From Candidatus Haliotispira prima (GTDB lineage Bacteria; Spirochaetota; Spirochaetia; SP-2023), in contig CP123443.1 in the NCBI GenBank assembly GCA_029867005.1, forward strand, positions 1,984,001-2,048,000: a stretch of DNA of 64,000 nucleotides. The letters are read 5' to 3'. The notes below the pieces were generated by a model. The model ran no database searches. It was given only the letters and a program-made list of their open reading frames with translations, and was not told the origin of the DNA. Below are positions 48,506-59,372 of the stretch, piece by piece; within the stretch, counting starts at the first letter, position 1, and the number at the start of each line of letters is the position of its first letter. A program made the position numbers and the translations under genes.

Positions 48506-49240
48506 CTACCAGTTATCAGAGGGGTCGTCGGGATCTTTTGCATCTGTACCAAAAAGATCCGTGGTGGCACGAAGATCATCAAAGTAAACGTAGAAGGTAC
48601 CAAGGGAATCCTTCAGACTCGTCTCAATTTTGAAAGACTCAATCAGGAGTCCGGTACCCGTATTGCTGTAGTGAAAGTCACGCTGTTTCAGGTAAGGAGG
48701 TACCGTAGCTGTCAATTTTTTCCAGCCCAGGAAATTCAGCTTACCCATATAAAGCTCAGCGTTGTTCCCAAAGCGATCACGAACGACCAGCTTTAAAACG
48801 TGGGTGGAATTTCGTCCGGCGACCCAAATCGAGACCGTCTTTACTGTGCCTTCAATGGGAATAGGACGCATCGGCAAAATATAGGCTTCGCCAATCGCAC
48901 GACGCTTGAAGTCCAAACGCACACCCAAGATGTGAGAATCTTCACTCGCGCTGCTATCGTCCCCTTCCCCTTCCACAGTTTCAAGAACAGGCTTTGCCTG
49001 AGGACCGGCAGAAATACGCGTACGAACCTGAATCAGACCATTATCCCGGGAGAAATAACCTCTCCAGAAGCCTTCATCCTCAAAACTGCGGATAGCTGTT
49101 TCTTTAATACTCTGCTGGGCCTGCGTCTGTTCCAAAGAAGTCGGATCGGCACCGGCATCTTGAGCAAACAGGACTGGGTTGGCAAAACTTAACAGTATTA
49201 AACTCAGAAAGCTAAGCAATGTCACACGATATTTATTCAT
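48506..49240 (-). CDS. FlaA-family flagellar filament sheath protein (second copy)
   Basis: 244 residues with a Sec signal peptide (LLSFLSLILLSFANPVLFAQ). FlaA proteins form the outer layer of spirochaete periplasmic flagella. The body shows the FlaA pattern: ILPMRPIPIEGTVKTVSIWVAGRN, KLVVRDRFGN, FLGWKKLTATVPPYLKQ, FYVYFDDLRATTDLFG. An acidic end (DAKDPDDPSDNW). 27 bp downstream of the other flaA, with AAGGAG before the ATG; clearly one operon. Confidence 0.88.
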   Translation of the reverse strand: MNKYRVTLLSFLSLILLSFANPVLFAQDAGADPTSLEQTQAQQSIKETAIRSFEDEGFWRGYFSRDNGLIQVRTRISAGPQAKPVLETVEGEGDDSSASEDSHILGVRLDFKRRAIGEAYILPMRPIPIEGTVKTVSIWVAGRNSTHVLKLVVRDRFGNNAELYMGKLNFLGWKKLTATVPPYLKQRDFHYSNTGTGLLIESFKIETSLKDSLGTFYVYFDDLRATTDLFGTDAKDPDDPSDNW

Positions 49241-49267
49241 CTCTTTTTAGTTCTCCTTTTCCTAAGT

Positions 49268-50167
49268 TTACTGTCCACCTGAGGTCTGGGCATCGTCACC
49301 TTCGGCGGCATCTGTCCCCCAGACATTCGCGATGTGATCCGGCCGGGCGAGATTCTTACCATCATAAAAGTTGGAGTATACATCGACGATAACCTGCATT
49401 TGATCGAAGTAAATATAAAAATCATCTACACGCTCGTAGGGATCAGTCCGGACGACAAACTTGACAAACTGCAACCGATAATCCTGTAAGTTATAGCGGC
49501 TGTCCTGCGGTACACTGTTGGGAACAGCGGCAGCCATTTTACGCCAACCGGTAAATCTCAGGCTGCCCGAGCGATATTTCTTTCGATCGACACCGGAAAC
49601 GACACGCATAGGCAGAACATGAGGCACACCCTGGTAGTCCCGAACATGCATCTCAATTGTATAATTGTAGTGCGCACCCCAAACCCAAACGTTGATATTC
49701 TTGATGCGACCCGGCAGGTTGTCCGGAGACAAAGGCATAGCTTGTGCAGACCATTCGCCATCAAGTTCAGTACCGACATGAACGGCAAAGTAATTATAAC
49801 CCTGACGGTCAAACTTCGCGCGGACACCGAGGGCTTGCAATTCTTCTGCATTTTCAGGGTCTATGCCAAAAAGATCAATGGGCCAACTGTTAACGTACCT
49901 TGAAGTCGGAAATCCTTCTGTCGCGTAACGACTGGCTAAAGAGTTATCTACACGCCAGATAACATCCTTTCCGGAGATGTCAACAATTTTGGTGCTGCCG
50001 TCTTCCTGGAGTATCCTTGCAGTAGCCCCCTTGTGGAACTTACTCACACTCGGACCATCAAAACTTTCAACTATAACGTTTTCATAAAGGGGATCTTCCG
50101 CCCAAAGTGAAACTCCGTTTACTAGAAAAAATGCAGTCGCAAACAGAATAGATACGGCTTGCTTCAT
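49268..50167 (-). CDS. flaA: FlaA flagellar filament outer layer protein
   Basis: 299 residues, signal peptide ILFATAFFLVNGVSLWAE. The mature part has the FlaA hallmarks KNINVWVWGAHYNYTIEMHV (split as VWVWGAHYNY and IEMHVRDYQG), LRFTGWRKMAAAVPN and DFYIYFDQMQVIVDVYSN. Periplasmic flagellar sheath. AAAGGAG precedes the ATG. A sigma28-like promoter lies upstream. Direct evidence that the organism is a spirochaete. Confidence 0.95.
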   Translation of the reverse strand: MKQAVSILFATAFFLVNGVSLWAEDPLYENVIVESFDGPSVSKFHKGATARILQEDGSTKIVDISGKDVIWRVDNSLASRYATEGFPTSRYVNSWPIDLFGIDPENAEELQALGVRAKFDRQGYNYFAVHVGTELDGEWSAQAMPLSPDNLPGRIKNINVWVWGAHYNYTIEMHVRDYQGVPHVLPMRVVSGVDRKKYRSGSLRFTGWRKMAAAVPNSVPQDSRYNLQDYRLQFVKFVVRTDPYERVDDFYIYFDQMQVIVDVYSNFYDGKNLARPDHIANVWGTDAAEGDDAQTSGGQ

Positions 50168-50225
50168 ATAAACTCCTTTTAAATTTTATCTAAGCATTTT
50201 GACCAAAAAGCGTCATCGACTTAAG

Positions 50226-50253
50226 ACATCGTATCAAACGTTGGAAAACTTTA
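50226..50253 (-). promoter_or_regulatory. Possible sigma28 promoter of flaA
   Basis: Minus strand TAAAGTTT (50253-50246), 12 bp, TACGATGT (50233-50226). The -35 is a perfect match to TAAAGTTT; the -10 shares CGAT with GCCGATAA, and the spacer is 12 rather than 11. Ends 58 nt before the ATG. Confidence 0.5.
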
Positions 50254-50294
50254 CGAAGTATTCTCCTGAAAGCAAAATATTTCCATATTTCTCA

Positions 50295-53200
50295 CTATTT
50301 TTGCGCCAAATTAATCGCGGGTAATACATCCTGAAGGGCCAGTACCTGCACCTCATTTTTGTGATACCAACTAATCGCTTTGACCAGAGCCTGTGCGCCG
50401 TTCAATGTCGTTGTATACGGAATATCATGGGCAACCGCAATCCGGCGGATTTTGCGATGCTCACTGGTGTGGGCCTCATCCTTGGCCGTCTGGTTTAAGA
50501 TCAGCACAACCTGATCGTCAATAATAATGTCCAGCACATTGGGCCGCTGCGCCTCAACCGAAGGGACGGTACGAAAAGGTATCCCTTCCTCGCTAAACCG
50601 ATCTTCAATTCCTCGCGTTGCCAAAAGTCCAATAGAAAACTCCAAGTGATGCAGCTGCAAAGCGAGCTCCTGCCACACCTGCAACTGCTCTATATCCTGA
50701 AGCACAAACAATATCAAACCATCTTTGGGCAAGTGCTGGTCTCCTGCCAAATAGGCTTTGCTAAAAGCCTCGGCAAAATCCGTGCTGATACCCATAACTT
50801 CACCGGTCGATTTCATCTCCGGACCCAACAGGGTCGTAGATTCCGGAAAGCGACGAAACGGCAACACGACCTCTTTAACAGCATAGTGCGGCACGCCCGT
50901 ACCGGCAATTATTTCCGGCGGCAACACCTCATCCAGCGTTTTGCCGACCATGATCTGGGCCCCGATTTGAGCGACGGGCAAGCCCGTTGCTTTCGCGACA
51001 AACGGTGTGGTTCGACTGGCACGCGGATTGACTTCCAGCAGGTAGATTTCCCCGTTAGCCAAGGCAAACTGCATGTTAATCAGACCCTTGGCATCCAACT
51101 CCGCCGCTAACCTTTCCACAATCGCCACGATCTTATCCAACACAGTCTGTGCAATAGAAAAAGGAGGCAGAGAGCAGGCCGAATCACCCGAATGGATACC
51201 CGCTTCCTCGATATGTTCCATGATCCCGGCAATGTGTACTCTGTGCCCGTCATAGATGGCATCAACATCCAGTTCCGTGGCCATTTCCAGGTAGGAATCA
51301 ATCAGCAGGGGCCCAACACTGTAGTCAATTTGGGCCATGCCCAAGTACTCCAGCAGCTCCGTTTCCGAATGCAGGATACGCATTTTGGCCCCACCCAGCA
51401 CGAAGCTGGGTCGCACCAGAACCGGATAGCCCAAGTCTCCGGCCACGGTGCAGGCTATATCCGCATCCATCGCTGTGCCGTGTGGTGCCTGGGTGATGTC
51501 CAACCGGGAAAGCAGCCGGCTAAACTCTTCCCGATCTTCCGTCAAATCAATCGTCTGCGGGGACGGGCCCAACAGCGGTACACCCGCAGCCTCCAGACCC
51601 CGGGCCAATTTTAACGGTGTCTGGCCCCCGTACTGAACAATCACACCTTTGAGTGTCCCCCGGCTTTGCTCCACAGCGACAATATCCAGCACATACTCCA
51701 GTTCGACCGATTCGAGATACAGGCGGTCGGCGATGTCGTAGTCTGTAGAGACGGTTTCCGGGTTGCAATTGACAATAATGACTTCATAGCCCAACCGCTG
51801 CAAACCAAAAATGCCCTGGACGCAAACATAGTCAAACTCAATCCCCTGACCGATACGATTGGGGCCACTGCCCAAAATGATAATTTTGTCCCGCTCACCG
51901 GGCCGGGCCTCACAGTAGGAAAACCCAACCGGAGGCGGAGGATCGCCCACAACCAAGAATCGCCGCTCCCAAGTGCTGTAAAAATACGATGTGCTGCTGG
52001 CAAACTCTGCGGCACAAGTGTCAATACGTTTGTAGACCCGCTCCAAGCCGAAATCACGATATTTCCGGCGCAGACTGGCCAGGCCGAGACCTTTCAGCTC
52101 GGCTATGCGCTTTTGGCTGAAACCATGCTGCGCCACCCGCAACAGCAACTCCCCGTCCAACCCGTCCACCGGGACGGTTTTCAACTCGTTCTCCAAGGCC
52201 ACAAACTGTGTAAACTGCTCCAAATACCAAGGGTCAAAGTGTGTGACCCGATGGATTTGCTCTGTACTGACTCCCTCGCGAATCGCCTGAACAATATTCA
52301 ACAGACGTTCCGGAAAAGCTTTAGCTAAAATATTAGAAATTTCTTCCTCTGATCGGCCTTGCAAAGCCGGCTGTTCGCTCAAAGTCGAATGGCCTTCTTC
52401 CAGCGACTGATACGCCTTTTGCAGGCTTTCCAGAAAATTGCGGCCAATGGCCATAACCTCCCCCACGGCCTTCATGGAAGAACCGAGGATGCGGGGACTT
52501 TCCGGAAATTTTTCAAAATTAAAACGTGGTATCTTGGTGACGACATAGTCCAGAGTCGGCTCAAACGAAATTGGTGTCACACCACCGGTACAGGTATTGG
52601 GAATCTGTTCCAGGGTATAGCCCACCGCCAGCAGAGCCGCGACCTTTGCAATCGGAAATCCGGTAGCCTTGCTGGCCAAGGCCGAAGAGCGCGAAACTCG
52701 GGGGTTCATCTCAATGACCATCAACTCACCGTCAGCCGGGTTTACAGTAAACTGCACGTTTGAGCCGCCGGTCTCGACCCCGACAGCACGCAGAATGGCA
52801 AATGCTGCGTCACGCATCTGCTGGTATTCTTTGTCCGTCAGGGTCAGTGCCGGGGCCACGGTGATACTGTCTCCGGTATGCACGCCCATCGGATCCACAT
52901 TTTCAATCGAACAGACGATAATGCAGTTGTCGTTTTTGTCCCGCACCACCTCCAGTTCGTATTCTTTCCAGCCCAACAGTGATTCATCGATCTGTATCTG
53001 ATGAGTCGGGGAAGTGGCCAGGCCATTCCGGACAATGCGTTCAAACTCTTCGTGGTTATAGGCCACCCCGCCGCCGCCGCCGCCCAGCGTAAACGAAGGA
53101 CGGATAATCGCCGGCAAACCGACAAACGCCAAGGCCTTGTAGGCCTCACTTACACTGTTCACGACCTGATTCTTCGGTGTCCGCAAACCAATTCCGCGCA

Positions 53201-53642
53201 CCAGCTCATCAAACAACCGGCGATCCTCCGCCTTGCGGATTGCTTCGACCGTAATGCCGATCAGCTTACAGTTGTGCCGCTGCAAAATGCCCAAGCGATC
53301 CAGCTCCACGGCACAATTCAATGCTGTCTGCCCTCCCAAAGTCGGCAGCACGGCTTCGATCTTCTCATCGGAAATAATCTGTTCGATAATGTTGGGTCGT
53401 ATTGGTTCAATATAGGTGCGGTGCGCCAAGTCCGGGTCGGTCATAATTGTCGCCGGATTGGAGTTGATCAGCACAACCCGGAAACCGACCTCTTTCAGCA
53501 CGCGACAGGCCTGAGAGCCAGAATAATCAAACTCACAGGCTTGGCCAATCACAATCGGCCCGGCACCGATGACCAGAATATTGCGAAAATCTGCCGGTGA
53601 AGATGCCGAATCCACAGGAAACCGTTTAGTTACTGAAGACAT
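50295..53642 (-). CDS. carB: Carbamoyl-phosphate synthase large subunit
   Basis: 1115 residues from ATG 53642 (GAGAGG upstream); an open extension to 53780 overlaps carA. Two ATP-grasp halves, each starting with a nucleotide-binding region ([19 protein letters not shown] and [17 protein letters not shown]), and a C-terminal MGS-like regulatory domain. With CarA it makes carbamoyl phosphate for pyrimidine and arginine synthesis. Its start overlaps the end of carA by 17 nt. flaA lies 127 bp downstream. Confidence 0.96.
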   Translation of the reverse strand: MSSVTKRFPVDSASSPADFRNILVIGAGPIVIGQACEFDYSGSQACRVLKEVGFRVVLINSNPATIMTDPDLAHRTYIEPIRPNIIEQIISDEKIEAVLPTLGGQTALNCAVELDRLGILQRHNCKLIGITVEAIRKAEDRRLFDELVRGIGLRTPKNQVVNSVSEAYKALAFVGLPAIIRPSFTLGGGGGGVAYNHEEFERIVRNGLATSPTHQIQIDESLLGWKEYELEVVRDKNDNCIIVCSIENVDPMGVHTGDSITVAPALTLTDKEYQQMRDAAFAILRAVGVETGGSNVQFTVNPADGELMVIEMNPRVSRSSALASKATGFPIAKVAALLAVGYTLEQIPNTCTGGVTPISFEPTLDYVVTKIPRFNFEKFPESPRILGSSMKAVGEVMAIGRNFLESLQKAYQSLEEGHSTLSEQPALQGRSEEEISNILAKAFPERLLNIVQAIREGVSTEQIHRVTHFDPWYLEQFTQFVALENELKTVPVDGLDGELLLRVAQHGFSQKRIAELKGLGLASLRRKYRDFGLERVYKRIDTCAAEFASSTSYFYSTWERRFLVVGDPPPPVGFSYCEARPGERDKIIILGSGPNRIGQGIEFDYVCVQGIFGLQRLGYEVIIVNCNPETVSTDYDIADRLYLESVELEYVLDIVAVEQSRGTLKGVIVQYGGQTPLKLARGLEAAGVPLLGPSPQTIDLTEDREEFSRLLSRLDITQAPHGTAMDADIACTVAGDLGYPVLVRPSFVLGGAKMRILHSETELLEYLGMAQIDYSVGPLLIDSYLEMATELDVDAIYDGHRVHIAGIMEHIEEAGIHSGDSACSLPPFSIAQTVLDKIVAIVERLAAELDAKGLINMQFALANGEIYLLEVNPRASRTTPFVAKATGLPVAQIGAQIMVGKTLDEVLPPEIIAGTGVPHYAVKEVVLPFRRFPESTTLLGPEMKSTGEVMGISTDFAEAFSKAYLAGDQHLPKDGLILFVLQDIEQLQVWQELALQLHHLEFSIGLLATRGIEDRFSEEGIPFRTVPSVEAQRPNVLDIIIDDQVVLILNQTAKDEAHTSEHRKIRRIAVAHDIPYTTTLNGAQALVKAISWYHKNEVQVLALQDVLPAINLAQK

Positions 53643-55029
53643 TTGGGTGCCTCTCTGCCAAATCGATAAAATCACGAAATAAATACATGCTGTCGTGGGG
53701 GCCCGGCGATGACTCAGGGTGGTACTGTACGGAAAAGGCCGGATAATCGAGACTGCGAACGCCTTCAATGCTCGAATCAAACAGAGAACGGTGGGTCACC
53801 TCCAAGCTGCTTGGCAGGCCCTCTTCGGCAACGCAAAATCCGTGATTTTGCGAAGTGATTTCGACCGTATTGCCCAAAATGTTCAGCACCGGGTGATTGG
53901 TTCCCCGGTGTCCATGGTGTATGTGCTCCGTCTTGGCCCCCAAGCTCAGGGCCAGTATTTGGTGCCCCAGGCAAATACCAAAAATGGGTAATCGTACGGC
54001 AAACGCCTGCTCCAGCACCCCGGCAATCTGCCGAAAGACCGGCTCCGGGTCACCCGGCCCGTTGGACAGGAACAAGCCATCCGGACGGGTGCCGGCAATA
54101 TCCTGCCAGCTACTGTGCAAAGGGAATACCGTAACTTTAGCGGCAAAGCGTTCCAACGAGCGCAAGATATTTTCTTTGATACCAAAATCAAGCACGGCAA
54201 TGTGCAGTGCCCGACCCTTTGCCTCCCGAGAAGGGCCCTCCCGAGAAGGGCCCTTGCTCTGCCCATGCCCGGATTCGGGCCCGGGAGGACGAAGGCTATA
54301 GCCGGAATGCGTTTCCATCGGCAGCCATTTCTCCGACAGTCTCGGACTACCCGCTTCAGTTTTACACGCTTCTTTATACGTTTCGACCTCGCGTCGAGTC
54401 ACCTCCGAGCTCAGTTCCCGTCCGGTCATCTGCGGACTGCGGCGCAAATGCTCCAAAAGCAGTTGTAAAACGTCAGGTTTCAGCAGCAAAGTTCCGGAAC
54501 CCGAAGAACCGGCAGGACAACCCAGATCCTCTTCCCGACCTTCTTCCGCGCGGAACGTACCCACCATGGCCCGCATCGAACCATTCTCCCGCAGATGATG
54601 TATCAGGGCCCGGGTATCCATACCACAAATACCGCTGATCCTATGCCGCTCCAGCCAAGGAATCAAACCGCCGCCACTGCGCCAATTGGACGGCCCCGTG
54701 GGATATTCACGGCTAATCAGTGCCAAAGCGTGAGGAGTGGGACATTCATAATCTTCGCCATTGGTACCCACATTACCTATGTGAGGAAAACTAAAGCAAA
54801 TCATCTGGCCTGCATAAGATGGGTCACTCAGAACTTCCTGATAACCGCTCATACCGGTATTGAAGCACAGTTCACCACACAATCGGTCAAGGTCTGTAGC
54901 CTCTATAGCTTCTGCTCCAGAATCCGTCACGGTAATCTGATTGGAAAACCCAAAACTGTGACCCAAAAAATAATGGCCATCTTCCAGTAACAACAGACCC
55001 GTCCGGCCCGATACCTGCTCATGCATCAT
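53626..55029 (-). CDS. carA: Carbamoyl-phosphate synthase small subunit
   Basis: 467 residues, against about 360-390 usual. N-terminal domain ([26 protein letters not shown] split as [14 protein letters not shown] and [14 protein letters not shown]) and C-terminal class I glutaminase with nucleophile in FGICLGHQ and [10 protein letters not shown]. The extra length is a polar, low-complexity linker between the domains (around residues 220-290) that includes a 15-bp tandem duplication encoding [13 protein letters not shown] 55029 chosen (GAGAGGA upstream); a second ATG follows immediately. Supplies ammonia to CarB. Confidence 0.93.
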   Translation of the reverse strand: MMHEQVSGRTGLLLLEDGHYFLGHSFGFSNQITVTDSGAEAIEATDLDRLCGELCFNTGMSGYQEVLSDPSYAGQMICFSFPHIGNVGTNGEDYECPTPHALALISREYPTGPSNWRSGGGLIPWLERHRISGICGMDTRALIHHLRENGSMRAMVGTFRAEEGREEDLGCPAGSSGSGTLLLKPDVLQLLLEHLRRSPQMTGRELSSEVTRREVETYKEACKTEAGSPRLSEKWLPMETHSGYSLRPPGPESGHGQSKGPSREGPSREAKGRALHIAVLDFGIKENILRSLERFAAKVTVFPLHSSWQDIAGTRPDGLFLSNGPGDPEPVFRQIAGVLEQAFAVRLPIFGICLGHQILALSLGAKTEHIHHGHRGTNHPVLNILGNTVEITSQNHGFCVAEEGLPSSLEVTHRSLFDSSIEGVRSLDYPAFSVQYHPESSPGPHDSMYLFRDFIDLAERHPNVFSN

Positions 55030-55249
55030 AAAAAAATTCCTCTCGGTTGGCCGCAGCCGGGGAGGTGAACCTAACACAGAACTTTTATTGTTCGGCAATA
55101 CGGCCGCAATACACAAAAGCAGGGAAATGCTGCCCGGTTACCCGGGAACCGAAACGGGAAGGAGCCACCAAGCCCGCAACCAAGCCCATAGAAGGTTCTG
55201 AATAAATTGGCGGCATTGTAATGGAACAACGGGCAATCCGCAATAAGGT

Positions 55250-55417
55250 TTACGGTCGAATATTATATAAAAGCCAGTAAATCAAGCACAGCGAGACCAG
55301 TCCGCCGGCCACCAGAAAGAAGAACGAGACGCTTATGAAAAAATGTCGCATTTTTTCAGCGAAACCTGTTGAATGCTTCAAATTCTTCGCATACCCGGAA
55401 TTCTTACCTCTGACCAT
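55250..55417 (-). CDS. Small membrane protein (55 residues)
   Basis: MVRGKNSGYAKNLKHSTGFA start, then one membrane segment (FFISVSFFFLVAGGLVSLCLI) and a short aromatic tail (YWLLYNIRP). AAAGGA precedes ATG 55417. It begins 37 bp after the exported protein upstream, in the same direction, so it is probably part of that operon. Basic N-terminus suggests an N-in single-pass protein. Not recognised. Confidence 0.6.
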   Translation of the reverse strand: MVRGKNSGYAKNLKHSTGFAEKMRHFFISVSFFFLVAGGLVSLCLIYWLLYNIRP

Positions 55418-55453
55418 ACGACTCTATTCCTTTACGACTTAACGACAAAACGG

Positions 55454-56563
55454 TCAACGAATCCGAACTTGATACTCATTAATACTGTGACTGCCGTCGA
55501 TGTATTCTTCATCCACAAAAATCCGCACAGAACTATTAACATTGTCCTGCAAGTTAATCGTTCCCAAAAAGAACCGGCCTTCCCGGCCATCCCAAATATA
55601 CAAATCCTGCAAGTCCCGGTCATTGATAATCAACTTCGAATTAATGCCGTAAACCTGATCAAACAACTCGCTGTACACTTTTTTTTCATCAATATTGACG
55701 TGAAGCTGCAAGGGCGGGCCCTGGCTCTGCAAGAAACGAAAACTTAGGTTATAGATGCCGTTTACCAACTGATCAGAACGCCGCAACGGCCTGCTAACCA
55801 CAGCAGAAGATTCATCTGTTATCCCGGCATCACCTTCATTCAAACCGCTCAAAACGACAGACTCCAAGTGGGGTTGGCTGCTCCGTTTCCCGTCATTCAC
55901 ACCGGGCATGATCAGCTTTGGGTTAATCACCGTCTGAAACTGGGTGTCAAAGACTTCCATGTACAGACGGGGTTTGATCTTGTCTTCTTTCGGTTCCTCT
56001 TCATCCGACTCGGAAGCAACCTCATCACCCCGGCTTTTGGTCTCCGGAGTGAAAAGCACGTCGTCGCTGTCGACCCGATATCCATCCTGCAAGCGAATTT
56101 TTAACTTGTCTCCGGAATAGCGAAACAGCAATTTCCCGTGTTCTATGATCATCGTGTGATAGATATTCCTCGGAATCGTACCCAACGTATCCATGTCCGA
56201 ACTCGTCTCAAAGTAGATAATTTCACCCGAATGGTATGGCCGAACGGCCCCGTTTTGGGACTCTTCATCATCCAGCTCAAACCAGAGGCCCAAATTGGGC
56301 AGCGCGTGCTGAGTCGCAGCATAGTCCCCGGTTGCACGATTTCCGATCGGGCGGTTGGCCAAAAAGCCCTGCACCACTTGCTTTGATGGCAAGGGCCACC
56401 GGTACGCACCCAGATGGCCAAGTGCGTCAAAGAACAAGAGTTCGCCCAAAAACACCGCAAAGAGGAAACACAAGACGGACACCGACTTTCCGCCACAAAA
56501 TTTGCCGACAGGCAGGAAATATTGGCGACACTTTGCCGGTGCCCGACAAGACTTTTTCATCAC
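55454..56563 (-). CDS. Exported or anchored hypothetical protein
   Basis: 369 residues with one N-terminal hydrophobic segment (SVLCFLFAVFLGELLFF, about 29-45) and a soluble remainder, probably periplasmic. Contains an acidic run (SESDEEEPKEDK) and beta-rich C-terminal half ending YQVRIR. The start overlaps the preceding gene by 4 nt (ATGA), indicating coupling. Family not recognised; the two genes probably work together. Confidence 0.7.
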   Translation of the reverse strand: MMKKSCRAPAKCRQYFLPVGKFCGGKSVSVLCFLFAVFLGELLFFDALGHLGAYRWPLPSKQVVQGFLANRPIGNRATGDYAATQHALPNLGLWFELDDEESQNGAVRPYHSGEIIYFETSSDMDTLGTIPRNIYHTMIIEHGKLLFRYSGDKLKIRLQDGYRVDSDDVLFTPETKSRGDEVASESDEEEPKEDKIKPRLYMEVFDTQFQTVINPKLIMPGVNDGKRSSQPHLESVVLSGLNEGDAGITDESSAVVSRPLRRSDQLVNGIYNLSFRFLQSQGPPLQLHVNIDEKKVYSELFDQVYGINSKLIINDRDLQDLYIWDGREGRFFLGTINLQDNVNSSVRIFVDEEYIDGSHSINEYQVRIR

Positions 56564-57696
56564 AGGTACTCCGTCCGATACGAGGCAATCAAGTTGTCCT
56601 GCCCAAAATACATTGTATCTCCCTGCACTTGCAGAGAGTAATCGTGCCCCCGCAGTTGCAGGCGCAACAATTCACCTTTGGTACCGTGTATCCCAATTAG
56701 GCTGCCACCCTCGTCCGAACCGAAGACAAAAAATTGAATATCAGATTCTTCCTGCTCGCCAAACTGGTTTAGGTAGCCCCCTTCCCGGTACAACCGGTTC
56801 TCCTCATAGCGGAAGTCGTACACCGAGATACCCGCAGAGCTGTTGTAAAATACATAGGGGTTATAATCGGAAAAACTCAGCCACTGCGAGTTCCTTAGCT
56901 GATTAGGTAGTTCTTTCGCATATTGGAACAGGTAGGTACCCTGCTGCTTTTTCAGAAAGACAAAACGCTGCCGGTCCAATCCGGCAATCAGGGCAATATT
57001 TTGCGAATCCGTTGACAGTGCAACTCCGTAGACGCTGTTGATCCGGCTGCCGGAACTAATATATTCGTTGTCCAGCTTGCCCTCCTGATTCAGCAGAATG
57101 ACCCGACCATTGACGTAGGAAATTAAGGTATCGCCCAGTACATTGTTGTCCAAACCGCTGATGTAGGGCAGTAGGTCACTTCGCCATTCCGGCTCGCCTT
57201 TGCGATTGTATCGGTAGAGGCTGTGTCCTTCGTTGCGGAATTGGTAAATCGTATTTTTGACGATATGAGCGTTGGCCGAACCGGGAAAACGTCCTATTTC
57301 TCTGCGGGCCACATCGCGGATTACAACGTAGCCGGGCTCGCCGGAGAAATCCAGGTAAAAGTCGCGGCCCAGAATTTGATGACTCAATGGCAGTTGCCCT
57401 CTCAGCACATCGAAACTGAGTAGATTCAGATCCCTGTCGTGAAAACCGTAGTATAGACCCAACCGGAATGGCACGGTCAAACCGGAGTAGTCGTTCGGAT
57501 CTTCCGAGTCGGCTTGGACATTCAGTTTGCCGATGGCATTGACATAGCTGGTTCCGACCTGGTATTTGGACAGGAACAAAACTTTTTGTGGCCGAAGGCT
57601 GATTTCCAAGTCTCCCCATCTGGGCAGAAAAATTTCCAGCAGCAGGACAAAAAATAACAGTGAGAAAAACAGAAGCCGATTCATAAGCAACGCCAC
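56560..57696 (-). CDS. Exported beta-propeller-like protein
   Basis: 378 residues. Signal or anchor segment LLFFSLLFFVLLLEIFL at the N-terminus, then repeated strand pairs such as GKLDNEYISSG, SVYGVALSTDSQNIALIAG and NRVILLNQEG-like units, suggesting a propeller of six or seven blades; inference only. GTG 57696 or ATG 57684 may be the start. It follows tsaB by 63 bp and overlaps the next exported gene by 4 nt. Confidence 0.7.
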   Translation of the reverse strand: MALLMNRLLFFSLLFFVLLLEIFLPRWGDLEISLRPQKVLFLSKYQVGTSYVNAIGKLNVQADSEDPNDYSGLTVPFRLGLYYGFHDRDLNLLSFDVLRGQLPLSHQILGRDFYLDFSGEPGYVVIRDVARREIGRFPGSANAHIVKNTIYQFRNEGHSLYRYNRKGEPEWRSDLLPYISGLDNNVLGDTLISYVNGRVILLNQEGKLDNEYISSGSRINSVYGVALSTDSQNIALIAGLDRQRFVFLKKQQGTYLFQYAKELPNQLRNSQWLSFSDYNPYVFYNSSAGISVYDFRYEENRLYREGGYLNQFGEQEESDIQFFVFGSDEGGSLIGIHGTKGELLRLQLRGHDYSLQVQGDTMYFGQDNLIASYRTEYL

Positions 57697-57759
57697 ACTA
57701 GCGGTTTTCCATTGAAAAGTCCAGCCGGTCTTTTCCCCTAAATGTCTAAAATAAAGGCT

Positions 57760-58668
57760 TCAAATACCCTTCTTCAAATCGGTATCGACCTGGCGCGAAT
57801 CGCGTTGCTCTTCGGCATCGCTCTTGCGCAAATACAACGGCCCGTCCGAAGCCTGCATATAATTTTGCGCACGGTATTTGTGGCCGGCCAGCTTCAACAT
57901 GCCGGAAGCCAATGCAGCCCGATCCGGCGGCGGGCAGAGCCTCAGGTTCCGGCCAAAATCCGCATCGGCTTCCAACGCATCAGCCTCCAACGCATCGATT
58001 TCCAAATCAGGTAATTCTCCGGCGGCCCGGTTCCCACCGGCCAGTTCTTCCAGAAACAGCGGTGCGCCCGGGCCGCTGATACAAAGTCCGGACAGAAACT
58101 CTGCGCCGTATTGGCGCAGCAGCAGGTGCCAAAGGTCTTTACTGCTTAAATCCCAAGTCCGTTCCCAAGCGCGTTCCCAAGTATGTTCCGAAGCACGTCC
58201 GGATCGAATCGGGGAATCTTCCACAAAAAGTTTGGCATAAAAGCGGCGTTTGCGCCCGTCAATCAGTATCAACAGGGGGTCCCCCCTATAATCGCGGCCA
58301 AGCGCGTGCCGCCCGAGTGCATGCGCCCAAAAACAAAAAGTACCAAAACCCACTAACGGCTTCGCCAGAGCCAAACTCAGGCCCTTGGCAAAGGACAGCG
58401 AAATGCGCTGCCCGGTAAACGAACCTGGGCCCAAATCCACCCCAATGGCATCTACATCCTGCACCCGAAATTTCGCCTCGGCAAAAAGTGACTCACATAG
58501 CCCCACAAGCTGCTCATTGTGTTGAAAGCCCTGCCCATCGGGCTTAGGTTCATGGCCACGGTAGAAACTCCGGCCGGATTCATCCTGCAAGGCACTCAGC
58601 AGCAGTTCATTCGACCCGCTGATCGCCAAGATTCGGGCGGGCTTCACCTCTACATTATTGCTTTCCAT
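57760..58668 (-). CDS. tsaB: tRNA t6A biosynthesis protein TsaB
   Basis: 302 residues. TsaB is the non-catalytic ASKHA-fold partner of TsaD for N6-threonylcarbamoyladenosine at tRNA A37. Hallmark GPGSFTGQRISLSFAKGL plus the N-terminal ILAISGSNELLL strand. Longer than the usual ~230 residues, partly through 12-bp repeats (WERAWERTW) and 15-bp repeats (DALEADALEADAD) within the gene. Adjacent to tsaE on the same strand, as is common. Confidence 0.9.
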   Translation of the reverse strand: MESNNVEVKPARILAISGSNELLLSALQDESGRSFYRGHEPKPDGQGFQHNEQLVGLCESLFAEAKFRVQDVDAIGVDLGPGSFTGQRISLSFAKGLSLALAKPLVGFGTFCFWAHALGRHALGRDYRGDPLLILIDGRKRRFYAKLFVEDSPIRSGRASEHTWERAWERTWDLSSKDLWHLLLRQYGAEFLSGLCISGPGAPLFLEELAGGNRAAGELPDLEIDALEADALEADADFGRNLRLCPPPDRAALASGMLKLAGHKYRAQNYMQASDGPLYLRKSDAEEQRDSRQVDTDLKKGI

Positions 58669-58835
58669 ATAATTATCTCAAAACGGCCGGATCGTTTGGC
58701 TCTATGAAATTTTCTGAATTTCTCTGAACCTCTCCGAGCTTCCCTGATCTTCCTTTATCTCCCGCATACTTTCCACATACTTTCTCATATTTTCCCCGGA
58801 TTTTTCAATCTCACCATTCCCCAAGCAATACCCTG

Positions 58836-59372
58836 CTATAGCGATACAGAACGAACATTAATGAAACGCCTCTGGTAATCCGGGGCCTGTTCCTGTATCT
58901 CGGCACCTTCCTTGCCAAGCTCCCGGCCACTTTCCCACGGAAACCGCAGTTCTACCAGGAAGCAGGGCACCACCGCAGTCCGGCCCCCCCGGTCCAAACG
59001 TTCGGGCCACTCGATCAGGGAAAGGCCCGGCCCATAAGAACCACCGCTGAACAAAATGTCTTCTCCGCCGATCAGGTCAAATTCTTCGCTGCCGCCGAGG
59101 CGGTACAGGTCGAAATGGTACAGCGGCACCCGGACTCCGGGATATTCCAGCAGAATTGGGAATGTCGGGCTTTGGACCGGCTCCTCAATGCCCAAGCCCC
59201 GTGCCACACCTCTCCCGAAAACAGTCTTGCCCGCTCCTATATTCCCGCTGAGCAGAATGATGCACGGAAGTACACCCCGCACCACAACCTGCTCCGCCAG
59301 ACGGAAGCCCAGGGCTTCCGTCTCTTCCGCACTGGCACAGTTGTGCAAATGGTCAACGAGGGAGCTTGTCAT
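58836..59372 (-). CDS. tsaE: tRNA t6A biosynthesis ATPase TsaE
   Basis: 178 residues from ATG 59372. Walker A GNIGAGKT, then SPTFPILLEYPG, YHFDLYRL and SLIEWPERL, all diagnostic of TsaE. It is the ATPase that resets the TsaBD complex. The start overlaps the upstream small gene by 20 nt. Slightly longer than usual (~150) through a polar C-terminal tail. Confidence 0.93.
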   Translation of the reverse strand: MTSSLVDHLHNCASAEETEALGFRLAEQVVVRGVLPCIILLSGNIGAGKTVFGRGVARGLGIEEPVQSPTFPILLEYPGVRVPLYHFDLYRLGGSEEFDLIGGEDILFSGGSYGPGLSLIEWPERLDRGGRTAVVPCFLVELRFPWESGRELGKEGAEIQEQAPDYQRRFINVRSVSL

